Shown: one piece after another, positions 24,250 through 33,029 of the stretch | How the letters are laid out: each line of letters opens with the position of its first letter | How positions within the stretch are numbered: position 1 is the first letter of the stretch | Source of the DNA: an uncultured Ectothiorhodospiraceae bacterium | GTDB taxonomy: Bacteria; Pseudomonadota; Gammaproteobacteria; Nevskiales; Oceanococcaceae | Direction of reading: 5' to 3' | Assembly: GCA_937141935.1 (NCBI GenBank) | Contig: CAKZQS010000046.1 | Span: 62,001 to 126,000 of the forward strand | DNA length: 64,000 nt | The notes under the pieces: generated by a model | Told to the model about the DNA's origin: nothing | The model's input: only the letters and a program-made list of their open reading frames with translations | Database searches by the model: none | Translations under genes and position numbers: made by a program

Positions 24250-25582
24250 CCCCGACCTCTTCGCCGCCGCCGGAGCGCAGGATGCCGCCAGCCGGGCGCC
24301 GCTGGCCGAGCGTATGCGCCCGCGCAGGCTGGACGAGGTCATTGGCCAGGATCATGTGCTGGGGCCGGGCACGCTGCTGCACGAAATGGTGGCGCGCAAG
24401 GCGCTGCGCTCGCTGATCCTGTGGGGCCCGCCGGGCTGCGGCAAAACCACCATCGCGCGGCTGCTGGCCGATGCCTGCGACATGGAGATGGTGGCGGTGT
24501 CGGCGGTGCTGGGCGGGGTCAAGGACATCCGCCAGGCCATCGAGCAGGCCCAGGCCTACTGGAACGAGCGGCGGCGCGGCACGGTGCTGTTCGTCGACGA
24601 GATTCACCGCTTCAACAAGGCCCAGCAGGACGCCCTGCTGCCGCATGTTGAACAGGGCACGGTCACCTTGATTGGGGCCACGACCGAAAACCCTTCGTTT
24701 GAAGTCATTGCGCCGCTGCTGTCTCGCTCCCGCGTAGTGGTGCTCAACGCGCTGGATGCGCAGGCGCTGGATACCCTGCTGACGCAGGCGCTGAGCGACG
24801 CCGAGCGCGGCCTGGCCGGCCACACGCTCGACGACGAGGCCCGGCGCGCGCTGATCCGGGCCGCCGATGCCGATGCCCGCCGGCTGCTGGGCACGCTGGA
24901 GGTGGCGGCGGACCTGGCCGGCCACGCGGCGCCGATCACGCTCGCCCACATCGAGCAGGCCGTGCAGAGCCCCTGGATCGGCTACGACCGCGACGGCGAG
25001 GCGCATTACAACATCGCCTCGGCGCTGATCAAAAGCCTGCGCGACAGCGACGCGGACGCGGCGCTGTACTGGTGCATGCGCATGCTCGAAGGCGGCGAGG
25101 ACCCGATGTTCATCGCGAGAAGGCTGGTGATTCTGGCCGCCGAGGACATCGGCACCGCCGACCCGCAGGCGCTGCTGGTCGCCAACAACGTCAAGGAGGC
25201 GGTGCAGTTCGTCGGCATGCCGGAGGCGCGCATCCCGCTGGCGATGGCCTGCACCTACCTGGCTGCCGCGCCCAAATCCAATGCCAGCTACGCGGCGATG
25301 AAGGCCGCGCTGGCCGACGTGCGCGAGCACGGCGCCCTGCCCGTGCCGATGGTGCTGCGCAATGCGCCCACCGGGCTGATGAAGGACTTGGGCTACGGCC
25401 GCGACTACGCCTATGCGCACAACGACGCCGAAGGCGCCAAGAACCAGGCGCACCGCCCCGAGCCGCTGGAGGGACGGGTGTACTTCGAGCCCAGCGAGCA
25501 TGGCGCCGAAGCTGGCATGGCGGCACGGATACGGCGGGGGCGCCCCACATCGGACCCGCGGCGGCCGCGCGACTCCGACTGA
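24230..25582 (+). CDS. rarA: Replication-associated recombination protein A (RarA/MgsA AAA+ ATPase)
   Basis: A 450-residue AAA+ protein of the RarA/WRNIP1 family, which acts at stalled replication forks and works with clamp-loader-like remodelling. The N-terminus ends in [19 protein letters not shown]. Walker A is GPPGCGKT at residues 66-73, Walker B is [16 protein letters not shown], and sensor 1 is [16 protein letters not shown]. The C-terminal MgsA-like tetramerisation part has [19 protein letters not shown] and [13 protein letters not shown]. Normally this gene follows lolA in gammaproteobacteria; here an orphan lipoprotein takes that place and overlaps the start by 20 bases. Confidence 0.96.
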   Translation: MPLRHPDPDLFAAAGAQDAASRAPLAERMRPRRLDEVIGQDHVLGPGTLLHEMVARKALRSLILWGPPGCGKTTIARLLADACDMEMVAVSAVLGGVKDIRQAIEQAQAYWNERRRGTVLFVDEIHRFNKAQQDALLPHVEQGTVTLIGATTENPSFEVIAPLLSRSRVVVLNALDAQALDTLLTQALSDAERGLAGHTLDDEARRALIRAADADARRLLGTLEVAADLAGHAAPITLAHIEQAVQSPWIGYDRDGEAHYNIASALIKSLRDSDADAALYWCMRMLEGGEDPMFIARRLVILAAEDIGTADPQALLVANNVKEAVQFVGMPEARIPLAMACTYLAAAPKSNASYAAMKAALADVREHGALPVPMVLRNAPTGLMKDLGYGRDYAYAHNDAEGAKNQAHRPEPLEGRVYFEPSEHGAEAGMAARIRRGRPTSDPRRPRDSD

Positions 25583-25885
25583 GCCGCCGCGCCGGCCCGC
25601 CAACCCGCACCTGGCCGCGCCGGCTCGCGGTTCCGCGGCCCTGCCACGCGAGCCACCCCGCCTTGGCGGGGCAAGGCCCAGCCGGTTGCCGCGCACCCCA
25701 GCGGCCTCCCCCATAGGCCTTCCCCATTCGCCTTCCCCGCGGCAAGGCTCCAAGCACCCCGGAGTGTGATCCGTCGGTGTCGGTGCAAAGCCTGTGGGGC
25801 CCGCCACGACCCGAACATTCTCGCGGGATGCGTTGTGGTCCTCCCCCGCTTGCGGCAACCTGATTCATCGACCGAGGAGAACACC
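25583..25885 (+). other. 303-base intergenic region with a terminator-like hairpin
   Basis: The left part carries a strong GC hairpin (see the entry at 25656). The right part holds a stretch GGTGCAAAGCC...GCCCGCCACG that faintly recalls a cobalamin-riboswitch core but lacks the downstream B12 box. GAGGAG lies directly before the ATG of the next gene. No open frame with coding character was found. Confidence 0.5.
25656..25671 (+). terminator. Hairpin downstream of rarA
   Basis: A perfect 7-bp stem (CCCCGCC with GGCGGGG) has a TT loop, 73 bases after the rarA stop. No T run follows, so it is a terminator only if Rho or a weak intrinsic mechanism helps. Confidence 0.4.
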
Positions 25886-27523
25886 ATGCACCCTTTCCTG
25901 CGCCCTCTGGGTGGCCTGCTGCTGTGCGGCCTTCTGGGCCCGGCCGCCGCCTACGATCAGAACGAGCCGCAGCGCTTCGCCAAAACCAACGAGCGCGCCA
26001 GCGAATACAACACGCCCGAGTTCCGCGTGCTGATGCAACAGGTGACCCTGGAAGAAGACCTGCGTTTGGCGCAGATCAAGCTCACGGACCCGGAGCGCAA
26101 TTCCAACGGCAGCCTCTGTCAACAGCATCGCGATGGCTGTCTGGGCGATCCGCGCTTCTACCACTGGGGTGAGGACGGCACGGGGATCCGCCAGGAAGTG
26201 GTGTTCACCGCGCGCAATGGGGCGACGATTTCCGGGCATGTCTGGGCGACGGTGGAGGGCCCGGCCCGCCGCCCGGGCATTCTGATCAACAGTGGCTCGG
26301 TTCAGGCCCCCGAGGAGCTGTGGGGCTGGGCCGGCGGCGTGCTGGCGCGCAACGGCTACGTCGTAATGACCTGGGACCCGCAGGGCCAGGGCTATTCCGA
26401 CACCTTTGGCGCCTGCACCGATGATTTCCCGGATCTGGGCGATTGCCCGGACCGCGCCGACGGGGTGCCCGCGCAAAGCAACGATGTGCAGCCCTTCTAC
26501 CTGGGCAGCCAGGATGCGCTGGATTTTTTCCTGTCCAGCCCGGACACGCCCTACCTGCCCCGCGACAGCCGCAACGGCGCGAACCGCGCGGGCAAGCAGC
26601 AGCGGCGCGTGGCGGAGGGTTTCAATACGCCCTGGAACCCGCTTTGGGAGATGCTCGACGCCAGCCGCCTGGGCGTCGCCGGGAACTCCAAGGGCGCGGG
26701 CTCGGCCACCCAACTCGCCATGGCGGATACCCGCATCGATGCGGTGGTCGGCTGGGACAACCTGGGCGGCGCCACCGATTCCGCCGCCTTCGTCCCCGGG
26801 CTGGTCCCCCGCGTGCCGGGCCTGGGCATCTCCAACGACTATGGCCTGGATGTGGTGCCGCATACCTCCAAGCCCGACCCCGAATCCAAGCTGAGCGGTT
26901 TTCGCAGCCATGTGGAGCAGGGGGTGGACAGCGCGCAAATCAACATCCGCGGCGGCACCCATTTCGAGAGCGCCTACATCCCCAACCCCAAGTTCGGGGC
27001 CACGCTCTACGGCCTGGATCTCACGGCCTGGTACACCGTGGCCTGGTTCGACAAATACCTGAAAGCGGATCGCACGGCCGATGATCGGCTGCTGAGCGAC
27101 CGCTGGCGCTGCGACCCCCGATCCGCACGGATCGAAGAGGCCCTGCTGCACGCGCCGGGCGGTGTGGGCGACCCCAACCTGATTTCCATCGACCTGGACT
27201 CGCGAATCGCGATCACGACCTTCGCGGGTGAGGCCTTCGTTTGTGAGGACTGGCGCGGCGGCTGCGACGGCCGCTTGCGTGCCGATGGCCTGCCCCACCC
27301 CTACAGCTACCTGGACGACGCCTTTGGCACGCAGACCACCGCGGCCAGCGCCTTTGAAGGCTGCCCCAACAACGCCAGCGCCCGGGACAGCGCCACTGCC
27401 ACCCGCGCAGGCGCGGGGCCGGTGGGGTGGGCGACGCTCGCCGTGCTGGGGCTGTTGACGGGGCTTGGTATGGGTCGGAGCCTGGCGAGCCGGCGCCGCG
27501 TCAGCACGCAAGGAGCGGCCTAA
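25886..27523 (+). CDS. Secreted alpha/beta-hydrolase-fold protein with C-terminal membrane anchor
   Basis: A 545-residue protein. The signal peptide is LRPLGGLLLCGLLGPAAA. The central part shows an alpha/beta-hydrolase pattern: strand PGILINSGSVQAPEE, then GYVVMTWDPQGQGYSD, then the nucleophile elbow GVAGNSKGAGSATQLA, where G-N-S-K-G has Ser in the usual place. A candidate late His is in IRGGTHFESAYIP. The last 45 residues contain a hydrophobic helix (VGWATLAVLGLLTGLGMG) followed by ASRRR, a sorting-type or simple C-terminal anchor. A GAGGAGAACACC ribosome-binding stretch fixes ATG 25886. The substrate is unknown; an esterase, lipase or peptidase-like activity is possible. Confidence 0.8.
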   Translation: MHPFLRPLGGLLLCGLLGPAAAYDQNEPQRFAKTNERASEYNTPEFRVLMQQVTLEEDLRLAQIKLTDPERNSNGSLCQQHRDGCLGDPRFYHWGEDGTGIRQEVVFTARNGATISGHVWATVEGPARRPGILINSGSVQAPEELWGWAGGVLARNGYVVMTWDPQGQGYSDTFGACTDDFPDLGDCPDRADGVPAQSNDVQPFYLGSQDALDFFLSSPDTPYLPRDSRNGANRAGKQQRRVAEGFNTPWNPLWEMLDASRLGVAGNSKGAGSATQLAMADTRIDAVVGWDNLGGATDSAAFVPGLVPRVPGLGISNDYGLDVVPHTSKPDPESKLSGFRSHVEQGVDSAQINIRGGTHFESAYIPNPKFGATLYGLDLTAWYTVAWFDKYLKADRTADDRLLSDRWRCDPRSARIEEALLHAPGGVGDPNLISIDLDSRIAITTFAGEAFVCEDWRGGCDGRLRADGLPHPYSYLDDAFGTQTTAASAFEGCPNNASARDSATATRAGAGPVGWATLAVLGLLTGLGMGRSLASRRRVSTQGAA

Positions 27524-27550
27524 GCCCCCGGCCGGCGCCAGGAACCGGAT

Positions 27551-29392
27551 TCAGCGGCCGCCAAGGTTCCAGGTATTCGGCCCCAGCCGCACATCGTCGT
27601 ATTGCGGGCGCAGCGTGCGGACATCGGCCGCGTCCAGCGCCGCCGCCAGGCTTTGCGCCGTGCAGGCCTGCCCGCGTTGCAGCGGCCCCAGCCAGTACCA
27701 AGCCTCGCCATCCTGCGTGTCGGCGGCATAGGCGTGGCATTCGTCGGCCCAGGCCGCGATATATAGCCATTCGACATCGTCGTCGCGGTCCAGGTCGATG
27801 GCCACGAAGGCACAGAGCGCATCGGCGGCGAAGCAGCCGCGGCCATGTCGGCGCGGCTGCGCCATGGGTTCGGCCAGCGCCAGCACCGCGGGCGGCACCG
27901 TAACCTGCGCCGGCAGGCGCCGGATCTGCCCGGACGCCAGCGCGTCGCTCAGGCGCAGGCTGCGCTGCTCCGGGCGGGCGGCGTCGCCGGCCAGGGCATT
28001 GGCGATGGCCTGCTGCCGGTCCGCGTCCTCGCGCACGGCCGGCGCCGCGGCCAGGGCCTGCAGCGCATCCAGGCCGGGCTTGCCCAGGCGGTAGCGCAGG
28101 TAGCGCAGGTCGCCGTCATCCCAGGGCGCGGCGCCGCCGGCCAGGCGCTCGCGCAGGTCCGTGGCGGCGATCTGGCGCAGGTCCAGCAGCGGCGACTGCG
28201 TCAGCAGCAACAGCCCGCCCAGCGCCAGCAACGCCGCGCGATTGAAATCCGCCAGCCGCGCCAGCTGCCCGTCGCGTCGCCACAGCCCGCCGAGCGCCAT
28301 CAGCGCATAGGCCAGGCCGAAGGCCAGCGCGGCGAACACCACCAGCGCGCCATACAGCCGGTCCAGCGTCCAGCCGTACTGCCCCACACGCAGCGCCAGC
28401 GCATAGGCGGCCAGGCCGGCGAAGAGCGGCAGAGTCAGCAGCGCGGCGCAGCTGAGCAGGTGCCACAGCCGGCCATCGACTCCGGGCGCGATGCCACGCT
28501 GCCAGCTGGCGTTGAGCAGCGCGACCTGTACGGCCACCATCGTCAGCAGCAGGCCGGCACCGTGGCCGGCCTCCCACAACCGGGCGGCATCGCCCACCAG
28601 CAGGGCCAGCGCGAAGCTCAGCAATAGCAGGTTGAAGGGCAACAGCAGCAGGCGCGCCAGATCGGGCACCAGCCGCGCCGCGGCGCGCGTGGCGCCCGGC
28701 TGGCCACGGCCAATGGTCAGGCCCAGGCCCAGCAACAAACCGAGCAAGGGGAACACCACCACGTCCTCATCGAGCAACTCGGCGAGGGCGGCAAAACCAA
28801 TCAACTTGAACAGCGCCGCCGCCAGCCACAGCAGCAGCCAGGCCAGCAGCGTGAAGACCAGCGCGGTCGCCACCACCAGCACGTTGTTCCACAGCCGCTG
28901 GTACAGCAGCGCATAGGACCAGCGCGGCGCGGGCCGCCCCAGCCCCTGCAGATAGGGCAGCAGCAGCACCAGCGCCAACGTCAGGCACAGCACATAGGGC
29001 CCGTAATGTCCGCCCAGATACAGGCCGCGATCGGGCAGATAAGCCGCGCCGGTGTGCCAGCCAAGGCCCGCGAGCAACAGGGCCAGCGCGGCACCGGCCA
29101 CCCAGGCGGCCGGCGGCGTCGGGCTGCGCAGCAGCAGCGCCATGGCCAGCGGGGCGCCGATGGCCATGCTGATCCAGGCCGTGCGCAAGGCCGGCGCCGC
29201 AAACCAGGCGGCCTGCGCATCGATGGCCCGCCAGGCGACCAGCAGCGCCAGGCTGGCGGCAACAGCCAGGGCCTGCACCAGGCGCCGTTCACGGGGCGCC
29301 AGCGGGCCCGGTTCCGCCGCGGCGGCGGCTTCCGGCGCCGGGGCCATGGCCGGGTCGCGGGCGGAGCGGGGCGGGGTGTCCTGACTGTTCAT
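27551..29392 (-). CDS. DUF4153-type polytopic membrane protein
   Basis: A 613-residue protein. An Ala/Pro-rich cytoplasmic N-terminus is followed by about a dozen hydrophobic helices in residues 40-405. The DUF4153 character shows in LYQRLWNNVLVVATALVFTL and DEDVVVFPLLGLLLGLGLTI. The C-terminal 200 residues are soluble, with a region (DLRYLRYRLGKPGLDALQAL) and a beta-rich end. No transport or catalytic motif is recognised. It is convergent with the hydrolase gene and divergent from the GNAT gene, so it is probably transcribed alone. Confidence 0.85.
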   Translation of the reverse strand: MNSQDTPPRSARDPAMAPAPEAAAAAEPGPLAPRERRLVQALAVAASLALLVAWRAIDAQAAWFAAPALRTAWISMAIGAPLAMALLLRSPTPPAAWVAGAALALLLAGLGWHTGAAYLPDRGLYLGGHYGPYVLCLTLALVLLLPYLQGLGRPAPRWSYALLYQRLWNNVLVVATALVFTLLAWLLLWLAAALFKLIGFAALAELLDEDVVVFPLLGLLLGLGLTIGRGQPGATRAAARLVPDLARLLLLPFNLLLLSFALALLVGDAARLWEAGHGAGLLLTMVAVQVALLNASWQRGIAPGVDGRLWHLLSCAALLTLPLFAGLAAYALALRVGQYGWTLDRLYGALVVFAALAFGLAYALMALGGLWRRDGQLARLADFNRAALLALGGLLLLTQSPLLDLRQIAATDLRERLAGGAAPWDDGDLRYLRYRLGKPGLDALQALAAAPAVREDADRQQAIANALAGDAARPEQRSLRLSDALASGQIRRLPAQVTVPPAVLALAEPMAQPRRHGRGCFAADALCAFVAIDLDRDDDVEWLYIAAWADECHAYAADTQDGEAWYWLGPLQRGQACTAQSLAAALDAADVRTLRPQYDDVRLGPNTWNLGGR

Positions 29393-29465
29393 GGGCGCAT
29401 CATGCCGCAGCCCGCGTGCGCGCTCGGACCCGCCGCCCAGCGCGCGGCGCCGCTACAGTGCGCGC

Positions 29466-29993
29466 ATGCTTAGCTACCCGCTCCCGCACACCGCAAGGCT
29501 TAGGCTCCGCCCGGTGGCATCCGCCGACGCGGCGGCGATGCTGCGCGTCTACGGCGACGCGGCGGTCATGCGCTATGTAGCCGACGGCAAGCCGCGCGAT
29601 GCCGCCGCCATTGCCGGCTGGCAGCGCAACATCGCACGCAGTTACCGCGAGCGCGGCTACGGCCTGGCGGCACTGTGTCGGGCGTCGCTTGCCGAACCCA
29701 TCGGCTTTGCCGGCCTCACCCACCCCGGCGGGCAGTCCGAGGCCGAGCTGAAGTACGCGCTGGCCCCGCCCTATTGGGGCCAGGGCTACGCCAGCGAAGC
29801 GGCCGCCGCCCTGCTGGACTTCGGCCTGCGCACCGTGGGCCTAGCGCGCATCATCGCCACCGTCGACACGGTGCATACGGCCTCGGTGCGGGTGCTCGAC
29901 AAGATCGGCATGCGGCGCGTCGAGGAACGCGTCGATGCCGAGGGCTACGCCGAATACCTTTACGAGCGACGCGCCCTCGCGGATTCGCCCTAG
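29466..29993 (+). CDS. GNAT-family N-acetyltransferase (RimJ/RimL-like)
   Basis: A 175-residue protein. TARLRLRPVASADAAAML is the RimJ/RimL-type N-terminus. The acetyl-CoA-binding part is ELKYALAPPYWGQGYASEAA with the Q/R-x-x-G-x-A-like loop as WGQGYASEA. It is followed by ARIIATVDTVHTASVRVLDK and IGMRRVE, typical of this group, which acetylates amino groups of proteins or small molecules. ATG 29466 matches the family start. The stop codon TAG (29991-29993) lies inside the left end of the inverted-repeat element at 29989-30149, so the original C-terminus may have been different. Confidence 0.92.
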   Translation: MLSYPLPHTARLRLRPVASADAAAMLRVYGDAAVMRYVADGKPRDAAAIAGWQRNIARSYRERGYGLAALCRASLAEPIGFAGLTHPGGQSEAELKYALAPPYWGQGYASEAAAALLDFGLRTVGLARIIATVDTVHTASVRVLDKIGMRRVEERVDAEGYAEYLYERRALADSP

Positions 29994-30149
29994 GGAAGCG
30001 CTGAACAAGTCCGTCCAGGACTTGTCAGCGCGCGTCGAGTGCGGCACACCCCGCACTCGCCTCACGCGAATCAATGGCTTACGCAATTGCTCCGCGGCGG
30101 GCCATCCATGGCCCGCACGGCAACGCTGATAAATCAGCATTTCCCTAGG
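29989..30149. mobile_element. Small inverted-repeat element (MITE/REP-like) with four hairpins
   Basis: The 161-base element starts with CCTAGGGAAGCGCTGA and ends with the reverse complement of CCTAGGGAAATGCTGA, a 16-bp terminal inverted repeat with two mismatches. Inside are four stem-loops: 29999-30030 (arms CGCTGAACAAGTCC and GGACTTGT-CAGCG), 30036-30059 (arms CGAGTGCGG and CCGCACTCG), 30097-30116 (arms GCGGGCCAT and ATGGCCCGC with a CC loop), and 30125-30138 (GCTGAT/ATCAGC). No coding sequence is evident. The TAG stop codons of the flanking convergent genes (29991-29993 on plus, 30145-30147 on minus) lie in its two CCTAGG ends. It is too short to encode a transposase and would need one in trans. 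Confidence 0.75.
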
Positions 30150-31281
30150 CCGCGCTGCCCGCCTGCATCGCCGGCGCCGGCTCGCCCGGCGCCGACCAGC
30201 GGTTGGCGCGGCGGAAGGTGCCCAGGTCGTTAAAGCGCACGCCCATCTCCCGCATCACCTTGTGGGCCCGCGGCGCGACCATCTGGCGCAGGTAGAAGGG
30301 CTGGCCCACGACGAAGTGGTGGATGGCGTGCGTGCTGCCGAAGTTGAAGCAGAACAGCTGGAAGGGCGCCAGCCACCAGCGGTTGAGCACCTGGCACTGC
30401 TGCACGATGTTGCCGTCCTCGACATCGCCGTAGTAGTGCATGTTCGAGCTGATGAAGTGCAGGCAGAAGGTGCGCAAAAAGCTCGGCAGCATCCACACCA
30501 CCGCCAGGAAGTTCAGCGTTTCCACCACGCCGCCCCAGAAGCCGGTCGGGGCCACGGTGTAGCCCAGGGCGCCGGCGGTCAGGGCATAGGCATGAAAGCC
30601 CAGCCAGCCGTGCCAGGCCAGGTAGTACAGATTGCCCAGCGGCAGGTAGCTGCGGCGCTGCTCCAGCTTCATGCGGTGGATCTCGGCGTCGTCGGCCGGG
30701 TTCTGCGAGCGGATGTAGGCGCGCACCATCTTGTAGGTGGACACCGGGCGCAGAAAGATCGCCAGCATGTTGTCGCCGGTCATCAGCAGGCGGCGCAGGC
30801 CCCAGGGCTCGCCGTTGGTGATGCCACGCTCTTCCAGGTCCGACTCGGTGCCGGAGTGCTTGTGGTGGTGGAAGTGCAGCTTGCGGCGCACCAGCGGGTT
30901 GATCGTGCTCGGCCGCGCCAGCCAGCCCAGCAGCAGCATGAAGCTGTTCACCTTGGGCTGCTTGCGGAAATACTGGTAGTGGATCAGGTCGTGTTCCAGC
31001 TCATGGATCAGGCTGGCGAAGAAGGCCACCAGCGGCACGCACAGCCACCAGGCAATGGCGTCGTAGGCATAGGCCACCGCGGCGCCGAGCATGCCCGCCA
31101 CCGAAACCGCCATGATCGTGGCGCCGATGGCGTTCTGGTATTGCAAAATGGGGTGGCGCTGGCGCATCTCATCGCCGGCGGCAATGATTTCGGCCTTGAT
31201 GCGGGCGGTTTTCTCGGCGTCGCTCAGCGTCGCCGGGTCGGGGGCATTCTGGGTCATGGCAGGGTTTTGCGGATCAGGCAT
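30145..31281 (-). CDS. Membrane fatty acid desaturase
   Basis: A membrane di-iron desaturase (378 residues from ATG at 31281). The three histidine boxes are visible: HELEHDLIH, HFHHHKHSGTES and, near the C-terminus, STHAIHHFV. Four hydrophobic segments flank the first two boxes, as in this family, which inserts a double bond or hydroxyl group into acyl chains at the cytoplasmic side of the membrane. ATG 31257 (MTQNAPDPATL) is an alternative start. Neither has a strong ribosome-binding site. It diverges from an AraC-type regulator. The TAG stop lies in the right end of the inverted-repeat element. Confidence 0.93.
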   Translation of the reverse strand: MPDPQNPAMTQNAPDPATLSDAEKTARIKAEIIAAGDEMRQRHPILQYQNAIGATIMAVSVAGMLGAAVAYAYDAIAWWLCVPLVAFFASLIHELEHDLIHYQYFRKQPKVNSFMLLLGWLARPSTINPLVRRKLHFHHHKHSGTESDLEERGITNGEPWGLRRLLMTGDNMLAIFLRPVSTYKMVRAYIRSQNPADDAEIHRMKLEQRRSYLPLGNLYYLAWHGWLGFHAYALTAGALGYTVAPTGFWGGVVETLNFLAVVWMLPSFLRTFCLHFISSNMHYYGDVEDGNIVQQCQVLNRWWLAPFQLFCFNFGSTHAIHHFVVGQPFYLRQMVAPRAHKVMREMGVRFNDLGTFRRANRWSAPGEPAPAMQAGSAA

Positions 31282-31415
31282 GTGAACGACTGTAGACTGC
31301 AAAGCGCCGTGTCTCTCGACCCAATGCGCCAAGCTGCCGACCCGATACGCCAATCGCCACTGGCCGCCCCCCAGCCCGCGCCGGCGGGCCGTCCCAGCCC
31401 CACCGCTTACGCCCC

Positions 31416-32456
31416 GTGAGCAGCGACGCGACCTCGCTGTCGAGCTGGAGCCGGGCCATCCACAAGGCCCTGCGCCGCCGCGGCCACGATGCCGACGCGC
31501 TGCTGCGCCAGGCGGGGCTGGCGCCCGAGCGCTTGCGCGACCCGCAGGCCCGCTACCCGCTCAGCGGCACCACCCGGCTCTGGGAGCTGGCGGTCGAGGC
31601 CACCGGCGACGAGGCCTTTGGCCTGGAGGTGGCCGGCCACGTCGACCAGACCACTTTCCACGCGCTGGGCTTTTCCTTGCTGGCCAGCGCCACGCTGGAC
31701 GACGCGCTGCAGCGCTTGCTGCGCTATTTCCGCATCGTCACCGACGCCGGCAGCATGGACTTCGGCCGCGTGGAGCACGGCCCCCAGGCCGGGAACTATC
31801 GCTTTGCGCTGCAGCCGCTGCCCGGCCCGGTGCAGCCGGCGGACCAGGCGCTGGACGCCTTCATGGCCATCGTCCATCGGCTCTGCCGCGGCCTTTACGG
31901 CGCGGAGTTTCGCGCACGCCGCGTGTGCCTGGCGCGCCCGGCGCCCCCGGCCGACTGCCGCCCGCGCTATGCGCAGGTCTTCAAGCGCGAGGTGGAATTC
32001 GCGGCGCCCGAGACGGCGCTGTACCTCGATGCCGCCCAGCTGCGCGCGCCGCTGGCCACGGCCAACCCCGAACTGGCCCGGCATAACGAGGACATCCTGG
32101 CGCGCATGCTGGCGCAGGTGGACCGCAGCCACATCCTGCCGCGGGTCCGGGCCCACCTGCTTGAGCGCCTGCCGCAGGGCGAACCCGGCCAGCAGGCTGT
32201 CGCCGATGCCCTGCACATGAGCCTGCGCAACCTGCAGCGGCGCCTGGCCGACGAGGGCACGACCTTTCGCGAGCTGCTGGGCACGCTGCGCCACGAGCTC
32301 GCCCTGCGCTACATCGCCGACCCGGCGCTGAGCCTGAACGAGATCAGCTACCTGCTGGGCTTTGCCGACAGCTCCAGCTTTGGCCGCGCCTTCAAGCGCT
32401 GGACCGGGCGCACGCCGCAGGACTATCGCGAGCAACCCCCAAGCCACGGCGGCTAA
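31416..32456 (+). CDS. AraC-family transcriptional regulator (arabinose-binding-domain type)
   Basis: A 346-residue regulator. The N-terminal two thirds is the alpha/beta domain found in OruR/ArgR-like AraC proteins ([20 protein letters not shown], then [20 protein letters not shown]). The C-terminal DNA-binding domain has two helix-turn-helices with [17 protein letters not shown] and the signature [20 protein letters not shown], ending in [17 protein letters not shown]. The start is GTG 31416. Divergent from the desaturase gene with a short intergenic region, it most likely controls that gene in response to a fatty-acid-like signal; this is inference from arrangement. Confidence 0.92.
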   Translation: MSSDATSLSSWSRAIHKALRRRGHDADALLRQAGLAPERLRDPQARYPLSGTTRLWELAVEATGDEAFGLEVAGHVDQTTFHALGFSLLASATLDDALQRLLRYFRIVTDAGSMDFGRVEHGPQAGNYRFALQPLPGPVQPADQALDAFMAIVHRLCRGLYGAEFRARRVCLARPAPPADCRPRYAQVFKREVEFAAPETALYLDAAQLRAPLATANPELARHNEDILARMLAQVDRSHILPRVRAHLLERLPQGEPGQQAVADALHMSLRNLQRRLADEGTTFRELLGTLRHELALRYIADPALSLNEISYLLGFADSSSFGRAFKRWTGRTPQDYREQPPSHGG

Positions 32457-32490
32457 AAAACGCGCACGCCCTTGGCGCTTCCCGCGTGCG
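32455..32490 (-). terminator. Intrinsic terminator-like structure on the minus strand
   Basis: Arms CGCACGC (32463-32469) and GCGTGCG (32484-32490) form a 7-bp stem. Read on the minus strand, it is followed after 2 bases by a run of six T (complement of AAAAAA 32455-32460). It directly follows the AraC gene, whose stop codon sits at the edge of the A run. It would stop transcription coming from the right, but no minus-strand gene is known there. Confidence 0.4.
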
Positions 32491-32653
32491 AAGCATGACC
32501 CGCCGCGGAGTCACGGCCAAGCCGCCGTTCCGCCGAAGCTCCGCGCGGGACGTGCCGCACCGAGCCTGCGCCGAGCCCTCCAGGACGGACTTCCCGGCGC
32601 TACCCCCAATCACGGCGCTATGCTGCGCGGGCACCCCAATGCCCGCCCGCCCG

Positions 32654-33019
32654 ATGGCCGAATTCCCCGCCCCCACCGACCCGGCACCGATCAGCTGGGA
32701 GGACTTCAGCAAGGTCGACATCCGCGTCGGCACCATCACCGCCGTCGAGCCCTTCCCCGAGGCGCGCCAGCCCGCCTACAAGCTGACCGTGGACTTCGGG
32801 CCCGAGCTGGGCACGCGACACTCCAGCGCGCAGATCACGACGCTGTACACGCCGGAGGCGCTGCTGGGCCGGCAGGTGCTGGGGGTGGTCAACTTCCCGC
32901 CCAAGCGCATCGGGCCCTTCGTGTCCGAATGCCTGATCACCGGGCTGTATCGCGAGGACGGCGCCGTGGTGCTGGCCGGCGTCGACAGCCCCGTGCCTAA
33001 CGGCGCGAAGCTGGCCTGA
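32654..33019 (+). CDS. csaA: CsaA-like tRNA-binding protein
   Basis: A 121-residue protein consisting of one OB-fold tRNA-binding domain as in CsaA and the C-termini of methionyl-tRNA synthetases. The start of the domain is [19 protein letters not shown], the centre is [20 protein letters not shown], and the end has [18 protein letters not shown] with the F-P-K-x-I-x-x-x-x-S-E motif. CsaA dimers bind tRNA and have been linked to protein export in Bacillus. ATG 32654 fits the family start; ATG 32639 is possible. Confidence 0.92.
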   Translation: MAEFPAPTDPAPISWEDFSKVDIRVGTITAVEPFPEARQPAYKLTVDFGPELGTRHSSAQITTLYTPEALLGRQVLGVVNFPPKRIGPFVSECLITGLYREDGAVVLAGVDSPVPNGAKLA

Positions 33020-33029
33020 GGACACGCCG

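Noticed and set aside
25770-25830. Cobalamin-riboswitch-like stretch (GGTGCAAAGCC followed by GCCCGCCACG)
   Set aside because: The downstream B12 box (CAGGAGAC) and the expected paired elements are absent, and the next gene has no link to cobalamin.
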